Shown: positions 34,613 through 44,217, numbered from the stretch's first letter. The stretch is DNA of 64,000 nt from Terasakiispira papahanaumokuakeensis (GCF_001709345.1 NZ_MDTQ01000001.1:434001-498000); one strand, 5' to 3'. Notes: a model not told the origin generated them from the letters alone. A program made the numbers and translations.

Positions 34613-36637
34613 ATGAATCCTTTTTTTGAGGCCTATCTGACCCCGTCAGCCAGTGCCGTAAAGTTTGGCATAAAGGCGACGTTGGCGATGTTCGTCGCCC
34701 TATACCTTGCGCTATGGCTGGATTTGGATCGCCCTTATTGGGCGTTGATTTCAGCCGCCTTCCTGCAAATTCGTCCGATGAGCGGCATGGTGATTGAAAA
34801 AGGCCTTTGCCAGCTCGGCGGTACGGCCATTGGCGCGCTGGTGGCGATTGTCATTATGTCACTGTTTGCACAAGCCCGAGTGCCGGCGATTGTGTCGCTG
34901 ACCTTGTGGATTATGCTCTGTAGTTATGCCTGCTCCTTGTTACGCAATAATTATTCTTTTGGTTGCGTGATGGCCGCCGTCACGGCCATGTTGGTGGTGG
35001 TTATTTCAGGCAGCAATCCGGGAAGTGTATTTGATGTCGCGGTCGCTCGTTTGTCTGAGTTAGGGCTCGGCGCGATTTGTGCCACTTTGATTAGCTCTTT
35101 GTTATGGCCCACTCGGGTCAGTGATCATCTGGCACAGCAAGCCGATAAAGTGGTTAATGAAGCCTTTTTACAAGCGGCTCAGCGATTAGAAGGCAGCGAT
35201 GTTGAGGCCGATCTCCAAGCGTCTCTGACTGGGAGCCTACAGCCATTGACGATGCTGGAAACCGACAGTCAGGCGGCTCGATTTGAAGATCCCGATGGCA
35301 ATGCGAGAGTTAGGGCGACACATGTCTTGACCCGGCATACCTTGCGTTTACTGGCGACCTTGCAAGCGATGAACCGTATTTTAAGGGATCGGGAAACCGT
35401 TATTGATACGGACTTGCGTGAACTTATTGTGGCGACTGGGGAGGGGTTTCGCGAGTCAGAACAAGTCAAAGGCGTTGCCCCGGCCAAGCAGCATATTCAT
35501 GCGCTTCGTCACCGGGCTCACCAGCTATCTTTGGCTGGCCGTGAGCCTTTACAGCAACGTATCGGTCATGGATTAACGGAAATTCTAAACCATGCACTGG
35601 TGATGCTGGATGCCCGTCAGGCGATCAGTGCGCCGAGTGGGCGTAAGTTAAAAAGTGCCCCTCTATCCTGGCATCGGGATCACCTCGCCGCCTCTTTAAA
35701 TGGCATGCGTTCAGGCATTGTCTTTGCACTGCTTGCCCTCTTTTGGTTGGCGACAGGATGGCAGAATGGGCAAGTGGCCATGTTGTTGGGAACGATGTTC
35801 TCGACCTTCTTTGCCAGCCGTGAGAATCCGGTAGCGATGGCGATGATGTTTTTTAAAGGAATGCTGGCCGCGATTCCAAGTGCTTTCTTATTTGGTCACG
35901 TGCTGTTATCTCAGGCTGATGGTTTTATTCCTTTGGTTCTGGCGTTCGGGCCGCCTCTTTTTTTGGGGCTGATGGGCGCTGGTAATATGAAAATCATGGG
36001 GTATTGCCTGCCTTTTACCGTGTTTAATATTCTGCTAACGATGCCCGGTAACGGGATGGATTTTTCTTTTGATAGTTTTGTGAACCGGGCCTTGGCGGTC
36101 ATTATCGGGCTCTCTGCTGTGGTGATGAGTTTCCGATTGATTCCTGGTTTGGGGGCAACCATCCGACGACGGCGCCTAGTTGCGGCCATTGGACGTGATT
36201 TGGATGAACTTCCCCGACTCCCTGTGAACGAGGCTGAAAGCCGATTTGTGGGGCGTATGGCGGATCGTATTTTGGCGATGGCACGTCATGACGATACCTT
36301 GCCTGAACAACGTCGACATTTATTTGGTATTGGGCTCGTTGGACTTGATATGGGGCACAGCTTATTACGGCTGCGTCGACGACTCCCTCAAGAAGACAAT
36401 GTGTCCCGCGCTTTGGCGCGTTTTCGCCAAACCTTAGCTGAAGCCTATGTGGCCAGTGCTTATGGCCGTGAAATCACCGGTGAGCTATCAGTCGCCGCCC
36501 AGCAGTTGATCTCGGCGGTCGAGACAACAGAGGTGATGACGCCTGAACGTTTGGCTTTATTTCAAGGGCTGTTGCAACGCTTGGAACTGACGCTGTGTCA
36601 GCAAAGTGAGCGCATCGCTGAACATTATGTGACCTGA
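34613..36637 (+). CDS. aaeB: FUSC family inner-membrane efflux protein (AaeB-like)
   Basis: A 674-residue protein with two sets of membrane helices (about 15-170 and 360-510), each followed by a cytoplasmic helical region: the FUSC duplication. RPYWALISAAFLQIRPMSGM (about 40-59) is the family signature. It lies 11 bases after aaeA. The HlyD partner and DUF1656 gene support the aaeXAB-type reading. No LysR-type regulator (as aaeR) is adjacent. Confidence 0.9.
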   Translation: MNPFFEAYLTPSASAVKFGIKATLAMFVALYLALWLDLDRPYWALISAAFLQIRPMSGMVIEKGLCQLGGTAIGALVAIVIMSLFAQARVPAIVSLTLWIMLCSYACSLLRNNYSFGCVMAAVTAMLVVVISGSNPGSVFDVAVARLSELGLGAICATLISSLLWPTRVSDHLAQQADKVVNEAFLQAAQRLEGSDVEADLQASLTGSLQPLTMLETDSQAARFEDPDGNARVRATHVLTRHTLRLLATLQAMNRILRDRETVIDTDLRELIVATGEGFRESEQVKGVAPAKQHIHALRHRAHQLSLAGREPLQQRIGHGLTEILNHALVMLDARQAISAPSGRKLKSAPLSWHRDHLAASLNGMRSGIVFALLALFWLATGWQNGQVAMLLGTMFSTFFASRENPVAMAMMFFKGMLAAIPSAFLFGHVLLSQADGFIPLVLAFGPPLFLGLMGAGNMKIMGYCLPFTVFNILLTMPGNGMDFSFDSFVNRALAVIIGLSAVVMSFRLIPGLGATIRRRRLVAAIGRDLDELPRLPVNEAESRFVGRMADRILAMARHDDTLPEQRRHLFGIGLVGLDMGHSLLRLRRRLPQEDNVSRALARFRQTLAEAYVASAYGREITGELSVAAQQLISAVETTEVMTPERLALFQGLLQRLELTLCQQSERIAEHYVT

Positions 36638-36674
36638 TCAGGCGGTTTTGACGTCCCTTTGAGGTCTCATCGTT

Positions 36675-37202
36675 TCAGTGGAAGTCAGGGTACTGAATCG
36701 CCGTAATGATCCAGCTGATGTCTGGGCCTTCGCCCTGGGGCTGAGTGACGATGTCATCGAGCCCTTTCCCTAAAAGCTGGCGCACAAAAGGCGCATCAAT
36801 GCTGAGTGCGCCTTTAGAGGCATCGGCTTCATCTGGTCCGACGATACGATAGTGAGCTTCGGCTCCCGTGTCTTCATCTTCGAGGGTTACTAGGGCGCCA
36901 AAATAAATTTTGCCGGGGTCGGCCGGTAATCGGTCAACGACTTGTAAGGCATCAAGCCGGATATCCAGATAGCGGATGCGTGATAAGGTTCGATTCAGTT
37001 CGCGTTTGTTATAGGTGTAGTCTGCGTTTTCACTGCGGTCGCCGTTGGCGGCGGCTTCATTCACCTTTTGTGCTAACTCAGGATGCTTGACCCGCCATAA
37101 CCACTCACGGGTCGATTTGAGGCGTTCGTAACCCGCCGGTGTGATTAAATTTGTTTTATGCTCGGCACGGGGGTCTTTCGACGGATCCCGCCAGCGACTC
37201 AT
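36675..37202 (-). CDS. greB: Transcript cleavage factor GreB
   Basis: Rescues backtracked RNA polymerase by stimulating transcript cleavage. The 175-residue product has the N-terminal coiled coil with the acidic tip (NGDRSENADYTYNKRELN, about 54-71) and the FKBP-like C-domain. TLEDEDTGAEAHYRIVGPDE is GreB-type. AAAGGAC lies six bases before the ATG at 37202, preferred to an ATG five codons upstream. Confidence 0.94.
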   Translation of the reverse strand: MSRWRDPSKDPRAEHKTNLITPAGYERLKSTREWLWRVKHPELAQKVNEAAANGDRSENADYTYNKRELNRTLSRIRYLDIRLDALQVVDRLPADPGKIYFGALVTLEDEDTGAEAHYRIVGPDEADASKGALSIDAPFVRQLLGKGLDDIVTQPQGEGPDISWIITAIQYPDFH

Positions 37203-37263
37203 ATTTCGTCCTTTCATATCACGAGTGCCCTACGTTTGATCACATACTTCAATACAGGAACCC

Positions 37264-37287
37264 CTGAGGGCTCAAGTGAGCCCTCAG
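37264..37287. repeat. Eleven-base perfect inverted repeat between the chemoreceptor and greB
   Basis: CTGAGGGCTCA/TGAGCCCTCAG with a two-base loop. It lies 39 bases after the chemoreceptor stop in the transcribed sense and 60 bases before greB. No T-run, so a weak terminator or attenuator-like structure. Confidence 0.55.
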
Positions 37288-37325
37288 TGTCAATATGGTG
37301 TTGTGGCTGTCCGGTATCGCGCTGC

Positions 37326-38966
37326 TTAAGTATGGAATTGACGAATACGGGCACGCAACTGTTCCGCATTATCTGACAACTGCTGACCCGCATCGACCAA
37401 TTGTTGAATGTCATGACGTGTTTGATCGGCCACGTCGGTAATACGCGTTAGACTTGCGCTGATTTCTTCGGCGACCTGACTTTGCTCTTCAACAGCACTG
37501 GCAATTGCAGCATTTTGGGATTCTAGATCGGCAATGGACGTCGTGATTTCGGCAAAGGCTTGGCCTGCTTGAGTGGCGCCTTCGACTGTTTCTTCGGCCA
37601 GCGCTCGGCTGCTCGACATGACATTAACCGCATCGCGTGCACTATTTTGCAGGTTGCGAATCATCGTTTGTATTTGCTGTGTGGAGTCATGAGATCGACT
37701 GGCTAGCGAGCGCACTTCATCCGCCACAACCGCGAACCCTCTTCCGGCATCACCGGCTCGAGCGGCCTCAATGGCTGCATTAAGAGCCAGCAGGTTGGTT
37801 TGTTCGGCAATGCCCTCGATGACCTCCAAAATTGTACCAATTTCACTGGTGCTGGTATCGAGTGCCTGAATCACACTCCCGGCCTGTTCTAGTTGGCGGG
37901 CCAATTCCTGTACACGTTCATTGTTCTGGTTGATGGTTTCCAGGCCGTTTTGCGCTTGCTCACGTACTCGGTTGACTTGTTCGCTGGCATTTTCTGCTGA
38001 AGAGGCGCTGTCTTGCGCGGTTGCCGCCATTTGCTGCATGGCCGTAGCCGTTTGTTCCGTTTCCTGTTCTTGGTTTTCTGCACCTTGACGAGTTGAGGAA
38101 GCAATATGGTTCAGCTCTTCAATGGTATGGGTGAGTGATTCAGCTGAATTACCCGCATGTTCTACAACTTCCTGGAAGCGGTCCAGCATGTGATTAAATG
38201 CGGCTGCCATTTGTCCTAGTTCATCCTGACTGTCGACGACGACACGACGGCTTAGGTCGCCGGAAGCACGAACCTCTAACATAATGTGTTGAAAACGCGT
38301 CAGGCGTTGTGTGATTGCGCGGATAATTAATAGCGCTGACCCCCCCACGACGATGGTCAGAATGACCACCGTCAGGGCATAGGCCCGTAACGCTTCCCAG
38401 AAAATACTGGTCATATCATCCAGGTAAATACCATTGCCAACAATCCATCCCCAGGGTTTGAATCCTTTGACATAGGCGATTTTTTTGACCGGGTCATCAT
38501 TCGGAGCATTCGGTTTTGGCCATAAATACTCAATGAAACCTTCATCTTTTTGCTTGACGACTTTAACGAATTCGGCAAATAGTTTTTTACCTGTTGGATC
38601 CGCAAAGTTGGAGAGATCTTTTCCATCCAATGTGGGCTTAATCGGATGCATCACCATAACGGCTTGCATATCATTCACCCAAAAGTACTGTTGCTTTCCG
38701 TAATGTAAGCTTTTGAGGGCTTCTAGGGCCTCATGTTGTCCCTCGGCATCATCTAGCTCACCTGATTGAACACGCTGATAGTAGTGTTCAATCAAGCTAT
38801 AGGCGGTTTCAACTTCATGCCGGGTTTGCTGTTTGCGATCAGCCAGCAAGTTATGAGTTAAAGACCAGAGAGAAACGGCGACCAGAAATGCGGTGCCAGT
38901 GACCATTAATCCAATGATCGCCCAGAGTTTATATTTGATTTTGATCTGGCTGAGCCGGAATGCCAT
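37326..38966 (-). CDS. Methyl-accepting chemotaxis protein with single Cache sensor
   Basis: A 546-residue chemoreceptor: helix 1 (about 13-34), periplasmic sCache_2 domain (about 40-190, with [18 protein letters not shown] and [12 protein letters not shown]), helix 2 (about 195-213), HAMP (to about 268) and the signalling domain with the hairpin tip [20 protein letters not shown] (about 385-404). Such Cache domains often sense small organic acids. GAGGGATGG sits better before the ATG at 38966 than before that at 38975. No CheW-binding pentapeptide for CheR is seen at the end. Confidence 0.94.
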   Translation of the reverse strand: MAFRLSQIKIKYKLWAIIGLMVTGTAFLVAVSLWSLTHNLLADRKQQTRHEVETAYSLIEHYYQRVQSGELDDAEGQHEALEALKSLHYGKQQYFWVNDMQAVMVMHPIKPTLDGKDLSNFADPTGKKLFAEFVKVVKQKDEGFIEYLWPKPNAPNDDPVKKIAYVKGFKPWGWIVGNGIYLDDMTSIFWEALRAYALTVVILTIVVGGSALLIIRAITQRLTRFQHIMLEVRASGDLSRRVVVDSQDELGQMAAAFNHMLDRFQEVVEHAGNSAESLTHTIEELNHIASSTRQGAENQEQETEQTATAMQQMAATAQDSASSAENASEQVNRVREQAQNGLETINQNNERVQELARQLEQAGSVIQALDTSTSEIGTILEVIEGIAEQTNLLALNAAIEAARAGDAGRGFAVVADEVRSLASRSHDSTQQIQTMIRNLQNSARDAVNVMSSSRALAEETVEGATQAGQAFAEITTSIADLESQNAAIASAVEEQSQVAEEISASLTRITDVADQTRHDIQQLVDAGQQLSDNAEQLRARIRQFHT

Positions 38967-39426
38967 GAAGTCCATCCCTCTTATTTTATAAGCACACCAT
39001 CATGAATGGAGAGTGATCGAGTGTGCAAGCGCTGATGAGTCGATTATCCGGGTTTAGCATGGTATGTCGTTGACTGTTCGTCGAGCTCGCATGATTTATA
39101 AGATATAATCAGCATGCTTGTTTACGCTACACTATATTCAATGGGGGCAGAAGATTGAATCTTGATCCATTCGTCTTGTGGTCTATCTTTTGTTCTCCGC
39201 GTGTTACGATCGACCTTATCATTATAAAGTGCACTTCACGGCATGTGCTAGAAACATGGTTCGGACCCGCTGAAAGGTGATGTGGCACCTAGGGGGATTG
39301 AAGAGAGGAGGTATAGCCGTAGAAAGAATGTGATATAAAAGTGACCATCCTATTCAGTCATGCGTGAAGGATGTGGGTGTAGAAGGGATTTGTTAGCCTA
39401 TTCTTTTTACTCTGGAGATCCGTCAC
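38967..39426. other. 460-base divergent gap
   Basis: It lies between the minus-strand chemoreceptor and plus-strand nudF. I see a short palindrome AAGATTGAATCTT at 39151-39163 and an AT-rich part near 39090-39140 (TATAAGATATAATC). I looked for a sigma-28 flagellar promoter for the chemoreceptor and did not find a convincing one. No gene. Confidence 0.5.
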
Positions 39427-40104
39427 ATGACACCCTCTGATGCCCTTGCAAAACCCCACCAAGATGATTGGACACTGACTTCACAGCAGTGTGTCTATCA
39501 AGGTTTTTTTTCATTGGATAAACTGATTCTGAACCACCGACGCTTTGATGGCAGTTGGCAAACGGGGGTTACCCGTGAGTGTATGCGTCGAGGAATGGCG
39601 GTCGGTGTTTTAGCTTATGATCCTTGGCAAGATTCCGTGGTCTTGGTTGAGCAATTTCGTGTTGGCGCGCTTAATCATCGTCAAGGCCCCTGGTTGACGG
39701 AGTTAATTGCTGGGCTGGTTGAGTCTGGTGAAACGGTGACTGACGTCGCTATCCGAGAAGCTCAAGAAGAAGCCGGCTTGTCATTATTGGATTTAAGCCC
39801 CATCTATACTTACTTCAGCAGTCCCGGTGGCAGTGATGAAACGGTGAGCCTCTGGTGTGCCATTGTCGATAGCCGAGGTGTAGGTGGTTTGCATGGTTTG
39901 GCTGAAGAGCATGAAGATATTCAAGTTAAGGTGATGTCTCGTACTGACGCTCTCGCGTTGATGGGGCAGGGGGTTGTCGATAATGCGATGGCATTGATTG
40001 GGCTTCAATGGCTGGCGTTAAACGCTCAGAAACTCCAAACCCGTTGGGCCACGCAACCTGTTGGGCAATTGTCACCTTTGAGTGATGGCGATATTTCTGA
40101 TTGA
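39427..40104 (+). CDS. nudF: ADP-ribose pyrophosphatase NudF
   Basis: Hydrolyses ADP-ribose to AMP and ribose-5-phosphate. The 225-residue Nudix protein has VVLVEQFRVGAL, the Nudix box starting GLVESGETVTDVAIREAQEE (about 97-116), and YFSSPGGSDETVSLW, typical of the NudF group. CTGGAGAT precedes the ATG. It is followed by the DUF1249 gene, the order known from E. coli (nudF-yqiB), though cpdA and parE do not follow here. Confidence 0.93.
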   Translation: MTPSDALAKPHQDDWTLTSQQCVYQGFFSLDKLILNHRRFDGSWQTGVTRECMRRGMAVGVLAYDPWQDSVVLVEQFRVGALNHRQGPWLTELIAGLVESGETVTDVAIREAQEEAGLSLLDLSPIYTYFSSPGGSDETVSLWCAIVDSRGVGGLHGLAEEHEDIQVKVMSRTDALALMGQGVVDNAMALIGLQWLALNAQKLQTRWATQPVGQLSPLSDGDISD

Positions 40105-40198
40105 TGATCTGGAGTAACTTTTATGCTGTGTGATCGTAATGTGTATGATCATACCTATACCTATCGGTGTGACGCTTGGGCGTTGAATAGGGTTTGGC

Positions 40199-40681
40199 AT
40201 GTCCGTTCAGCATAATCGGCCGAATCGCCGAGCCAAACCTTATGTCGCTGATTTAAATCGGCTACAGGCTGAATGTGCCGCAAATTACCACCTACTTTGT
40301 CGCTTGATGCCTGAGGATGGAGAGCAAGCCAGCTGGCACTTACATGGCCATGGTCGTGACATGGGGGATGTCAGTCTGAAGCGACTCGAGCGTAGTCGCT
40401 ATACAGATGTCGTGGAAGTCGTACAAGGGCCCCACTGGCATGATTGGCTAGCACCGACGCGAATGAAAGTGCGTGTTTATCATGATGCCCAAATGGCAGA
40501 GGTGGTGGCCTATCAAAGTCGTTATGCTCAGCACGGGCGCTATGAGTACCCTAATGACGCCATGTTTCAGCCTGATGAGAAAGTTCAGCTCAATGGCTTT
40601 TTGGGAGAGTGGCTCAAACATTGTATGGCTTATGGCCATAGTCAAGACAATCCGGTCGCAGGTCTGCTTTCCCGTTCATGA
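40199..40681 (+). CDS. DUF1249 family protein (YqiB-like)
   Basis: A 160-residue soluble protein: KPYVADLNRLQAECAANYHL near the start, RSRYTDVVEVVQ, MKVRVYHDAQMAEV, and the ending QLNGFLGEWLKHCMAYGHS, all as in DUF1249. Function unknown. It sits 94 bases after nudF. Confidence 0.88.
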   Translation: MSVQHNRPNRRAKPYVADLNRLQAECAANYHLLCRLMPEDGEQASWHLHGHGRDMGDVSLKRLERSRYTDVVEVVQGPHWHDWLAPTRMKVRVYHDAQMAEVVAYQSRYAQHGRYEYPNDAMFQPDEKVQLNGFLGEWLKHCMAYGHSQDNPVAGLLSRS

Positions 40682-40736
40682 TGTCATCTTCTACTTTCCT
40701 ATTAAATTATTCATTGATGGGTCAGGCTGTGTAAGA

Positions 40737-40771
40737 TTATCCACAATCGATGGGTGTATCTTTGTGGATAG
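40737..40771. promoter_or_regulatory. Inverted pair of DnaA-box-like 9-mers
   Basis: TTATCCACA at 40737-40745 is the perfect DnaA-box consensus. TGTGGATAG at 40763-40771 is an inverted copy with one change, 17 bases away. They may instead form a hairpin. They lie 55 bases after the DUF1249 gene. Confidence 0.45.
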
Positions 40772-40887
40772 TTTGAGGGTAACAGGTATGAGCCTTGCCT
40801 GACTCTTCTCATTCTTTTGTTGATTAAGTCTTAACCATCTCGTTTAATCATCGCCCCAATCTGCGCTGGTGCTGCGCCGGAGGCTTT

Positions 40888-41322
40888 ATGTCACATCATC
40901 CCCATATGATTATTGGTTGGAAAGAGGTCGTGAGTCTGCCGGATCTCAAACTAGAGCTGTGCGCCAAAATTGATACCGGGGCGAGAACGTCTGCCCTTCA
41001 TGCGACACAAATTGAGTTCTTTGAACGTGAGGGGCGCCCTTGGGTGCGCTTTCTTACTGCGCATGAACAATTGGTGAATACGACAGCGATCAGTTGTGAA
41101 GCACCGTTATATGGCCATCGAGAAGTTAAAAGTTCTAATGGTGAGCAGCAGATTCGACCTGTGATTAAGACTCATCTTGAAATGGGTGAATTTCGCGAGT
41201 CGATACATTTGACCTTGGTTGATCGGAGCTCCATGAAATATCCCATGCTGTTGGGGCGGCGAGCGATGGAGCGTCATATCTGGGTGGCACCAGGGGCGGC
41301 TTATTTATTAGGCCAGCCTTGA
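40888..41322 (+). CDS. rimB: Retropepsin-like protein (RimB/ATP-dependent zinc protease family)
   Basis: A 144-residue protein with the aspartic-protease-like motif AKIDTGARTSALHA (about 28-41) and YPMLLGRRAM near the end, as in RimB of pseudomonads. RimB is reported to cleave the glutamate tails that RimK adds to ribosomal protein S6. GGAGG precedes the ATG by six bases. rimK follows after 186 bases; no rimA-like gene is present between or before them. Confidence 0.85.
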   Translation: MSHHPHMIIGWKEVVSLPDLKLELCAKIDTGARTSALHATQIEFFEREGRPWVRFLTAHEQLVNTTAISCEAPLYGHREVKSSNGEQQIRPVIKTHLEMGEFRESIHLTLVDRSSMKYPMLLGRRAMERHIWVAPGAAYLLGQP

Positions 41323-41508
41323 TCGGATTGGCACAGATTTTAATGCCTTGTCATGATGGGGTTGTTCCCGATAGTTATATTGATCGTCGGTGATTCATTA
41401 TCTCAATGGTTCACTGGCGGTACTTCAAATGCTGAGCTTATTAGTCCCATTCGGGCGAGCTGCGCTTGAAGTATTGATTGCTGAGAGGTTGCTCTCTGCG
41501 GAGGATTC

Positions 41509-42414
41509 ATGCGTATTGCGGTTTTATCGCGGAATAGCCAGTTATATTCCACACGGCGTTTGGTTGAAGCGGCTCAAGAACGAGGCCATGAGGTCAAAGT
41601 GATTGATACGTTGCGTTGTTATATGAACATTGCAATGCATCGGCCTCGGATTCATTACAAAGGGCAAGTGCTGGATGATTTTGATGCTGTGATTCCCCGT
41701 ATTGGTGCTTCACTGACGTTTTATGGCTGCTCTGTCGTGCGTCAGTTTGAAATGATGAATTGTTACAGTCTGAATGAATCTGTGGCTATTGCCCGCAGCC
41801 GGGATAAGTTACGCTCACTACAGCTGTTATCGCGTAAAGGGGTAGGCTTGCCCGTGACCGGCTTTGCACATTCCCCTGACGACATCCCTGACCTGATTAA
41901 AATGGTCGGTGGCGCGCCTTTAGTGATTAAGTTGCTGGAGGGGACTCAGGGGATTGGTGTGGTCTTGGCTGAGACTGAGAAAGCGGCTGAAAGTGTGATT
42001 CAGGCGTTTATGGGGTTAAAAGCCAATATTATGGTGCAAGAGTATATCCGTGAGGCTTGCGGTGCTGATATTCGTTGTTTTGTCATCGGTGATCGTGTGG
42101 TCGCTGCGATGAAGCGTCAAGCGATGCCGGGAGAGTTTCGCTCGAATCTGCACCGTGGTGGTTCATCTTCTCTCATTAAAATCACCCCTGAAGAACGCTC
42201 TACTGCGATCAGGGCGGCCAAGGCCATGGGGTTAAGAGTCTGTGGTGTTGATTTGCTGCGCTCTAACCATGGCCCGGTGGTGATGGAGGTGAACTCCTCG
42301 CCGGGGTTGGAGGGCATCGAAACCGCGACTGGGCAAGATATCGCCGCTAAAATTGTGGCTTATATTGAAAAAAATGCGGGTCCTAATCAGACCAAGACCC
42401 AGGGCAAAGGGTAG
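41509..42414 (+). CDS. rimK: Ribosomal protein S6 glutamate ligase RimK
   Basis: ATP-grasp enzyme adding glutamates to the C-terminus of ribosomal protein S6. The 301-residue product shows [62 protein letters not shown] and [15 protein letters not shown], in the expected order. The ATG at 41509 follows GCGGAGG. In Pseudomonas, RimK activity is coupled to c-di-GMP; whether that holds here is unknown. Confidence 0.94.
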   Translation: MRIAVLSRNSQLYSTRRLVEAAQERGHEVKVIDTLRCYMNIAMHRPRIHYKGQVLDDFDAVIPRIGASLTFYGCSVVRQFEMMNCYSLNESVAIARSRDKLRSLQLLSRKGVGLPVTGFAHSPDDIPDLIKMVGGAPLVIKLLEGTQGIGVVLAETEKAAESVIQAFMGLKANIMVQEYIREACGADIRCFVIGDRVVAAMKRQAMPGEFRSNLHRGGSSSLIKITPEERSTAIRAAKAMGLRVCGVDLLRSNHGPVVMEVNSSPGLEGIETATGQDIAAKIVAYIEKNAGPNQTKTQGKG

Positions 42415-42527
42415 TGGTCAGGTTGAGGGTTCGATACTTTCGATCAATATTATTTTTCAATCAATATTTTTTCGAGCACGTCTGATCAAATTCGTACTTT
42501 TGACCTGAACAGGATAGGGGCAACGTC

Positions 42528-43541
42528 ATGCTGGATGCAGCGCTGGATTGGCAATCACCATTATTACAGGAAGCTGCCATCAAACTGTATCAGCAACAGT
42601 CAATCCAGGCTGATGAAGTGTCAGCCCCGCTAATTTCTGCCTTACTGGATAGCCACTGGTTGATCGCTGATGAGCTGTCGCAGCATTATGTGCTGACGGA
42701 TCGAGGGGCAACTGGAATAGAGCAACTGTTGGATCTTCGTGTACCTCATTGGCGTCGGTTAGCGGATCACCTGGATGAAGGGCTTGGCGAGCAGCGCCGA
42801 CAGATGCTGACCAAATGGCACTTCCTAGAAGAGCGTTTGCGATCGGATGTGCCTCATGTGCTGAATCGAAACGTTGCTGAGGCGTCTTTGGGGTGTGAGG
42901 CTCAATACTTGAATGATCCGCTCTTCAATGAGCCTTTACCCGATATCAAGCTGACGGAAGATCGGACCTTACATTTGCGGGGGCACTTGGACTTGCAGCT
43001 GCGGCGTGAGAGCAGACCTGCGATTGCGTTATCGGCGATCTGGGCGCAGCTCCATGAAGCGGTATTGTCTGAGCGTGATCTGCTGGATGTGACTGAGCCT
43101 GAAGGCGACATGCCTTTTATGGTGATGACGGTGGAGGACCGAGGCGTCTTTATGGATTTGCCGGTGCCTGATCAGTTGCTGCTCGTCTGGGCTCCCGGCC
43201 CAGATACCACCTTGGTGTCACAGCTATTGCGCTGGATTCCCCAGTTTGTGCCCCATGTCCATTTTGGTCATTTGGATCATCGAGGCTTGTTATTGGCCGA
43301 GCAATTGGGTCGTGAGAGTCTGCGCCCGGTACGACGCTTTATTCCTGGTTTTTGGCAGGAGTACTGTGAGCTTTATGCCGAACCTGTCGTGTCAGAGCAA
43401 GCTCGAGGCGAGCCTTGGCAAGGACACATTAAATCTGTAGCGCTCCTGGATTTCCTGATGCGTGAAGGGCTATGGATGAAACAAAGCCCATTGGTGTTGG
43501 ATGTGCGCCTGCACGACGAGATTCGTCGTTTGTTGGGCTGA
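42528..43541 (+). CDS. Orphan JetD/DUF2220-like Toprim protein
   Basis: A 337-residue soluble protein. The first 110 residues look like winged-helix DNA-binding folds (ALLDSHWLIADELSQHYVLTDRG). The second half follows the Toprim layout of JetD/DUF2220 proteins: MVMTVEDRGVFMDLP (Glu203), LLLVWAPGPD, HFGHLDHRGLLLAEQL (Asp250) and GLWMKQSPL near the end, where JetD has an EQE-type segment. Against JetD, the first Asp of the DxD pair is His248 and the final acidic motif is altered, so nuclease activity may be lost. JetA, JetB and JetC genes are absent. The family call comes from motif order only. Between rimK and the tRNA cluster. Confidence 0.55.
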   Translation: MLDAALDWQSPLLQEAAIKLYQQQSIQADEVSAPLISALLDSHWLIADELSQHYVLTDRGATGIEQLLDLRVPHWRRLADHLDEGLGEQRRQMLTKWHFLEERLRSDVPHVLNRNVAEASLGCEAQYLNDPLFNEPLPDIKLTEDRTLHLRGHLDLQLRRESRPAIALSAIWAQLHEAVLSERDLLDVTEPEGDMPFMVMTVEDRGVFMDLPVPDQLLLVWAPGPDTTLVSQLLRWIPQFVPHVHFGHLDHRGLLLAEQLGRESLRPVRRFIPGFWQEYCELYAEPVVSEQARGEPWQGHIKSVALLDFLMREGLWMKQSPLVLDVRLHDEIRRLLG

Positions 43542-43792
43542 ATACCTTGATGATGTCTCAGAACGGTCGCTAAACACTGTTGGTTTAAGTGCCGCGGGTT
43601 TGCCCCAGCTGATAGAGAAAAAGAGCTTGGTAAAAGGCGTGTGGTAAGTGAATACGTCAAAAAGGCGAGGGAAGTGGCGTCAGGGAAAAGATGAGCTGTG
43701 AAGCGTTAGTCTAAATAAGTGGCCCTGAAGTCAGTATCTCAATAGAGTTTAATGAAGGACAGAGTTTAATGAAGTGACGTGTGTTTAAACGG

Positions 43793-43824
43793 AAAAAGCC
43801 CGCTGTTTGAACAGCGGGCTTTTT
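43793..43824. terminator. Terminator for the tRNA cluster (bidirectional)
   Basis: A perfect 15-base stem AAAAAGCCCGCTGTT and its complement with a two-base loop; T-runs on both strands. It lies just after the last tRNA-Arg on the minus strand. Confidence 0.92.
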
Positions 43825-43830
43825 AAATCC

Positions 43831-43907
43831 TGGCGCGCTCGGGAGGATTCGAACCCCCGACCCCTTGGTTCGTAGCCAAGTGCTCTATCCAGCTGAGCTA
43901 CGAGCGC
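43831..43907 (-). tRNA. tRNA-Arg (ACG)
   Basis: 77 bases with CCA encoded. Acceptor GCGCTCG pairs with CGAGCGC, the anticodon stem CTTGG/CCAAG holds loop CTACGAA, and the T-arm has GGTTCGAATCC. The gene is identical to the copy at 43998-44074. The A of ACG would be edited to inosine in the cell. Confidence 0.97.
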
Positions 43908-43997
43908 ATTCAAGGCTGATTATCTTGTCACTCGACAGCGGGAGTGTGTTATTTAATTAATGATAAGTCATTATCTTAATCAATAACCTCTTGAAGA

Positions 43998-44074
43998 TGG
44001 CGCGCTCGGGAGGATTCGAACCCCCGACCCCTTGGTTCGTAGCCAAGTGCTCTATCCAGCTGAGCTACGAGCGC
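43998..44074 (-). tRNA. tRNA-Arg (ACG), second copy
   Basis: 77 bases, same sequence as the neighbouring tRNA-Arg, with CCA encoded. The two are 90 bases apart and probably made from one precursor with tRNA-Ser upstream. Confidence 0.97.
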
Positions 44075-44125
44075 ATCATTGATCTGCCAAAATCAATCTA
44101 ACTTATGAAATAAGTTAAATGATCT

Positions 44126-44217
44126 TGGCGGAGAGGGAGGGATTCGAACCCTCGATACGGGATAAACCGTATACTCCCTTAGCAGGGGAGCGCCTTCAGC
44201 CTCTCGGCCACCTCTCC
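44126..44217 (-). tRNA. tRNA-Ser (GCT)
   Basis: 92 bases with a long variable arm and encoded CCA. The acceptor stem is GGAGAGG, and the anticodon stem CTCCC/GGGAG holds loop CTGCTAA, anticodon GCT. It comes first in the minus-strand Ser-Arg-Arg cluster downstream of csrA, the classic gammaproteobacterial order. Confidence 0.97.

Noticed and set aside
38967-39120. Possible sigma-28 flagellar promoter for the chemoreceptor (CCGGATAA on the minus strand)
   Set aside because: No TAAA-type -35 element at the required spacing.
42528-44217. A defence or integrative island at the tRNA cluster
   Set aside because: No integrase, no repeated tRNA end serving as an attachment site, and neighbours are conserved housekeeping genes; only the single Toprim gene is unusual.
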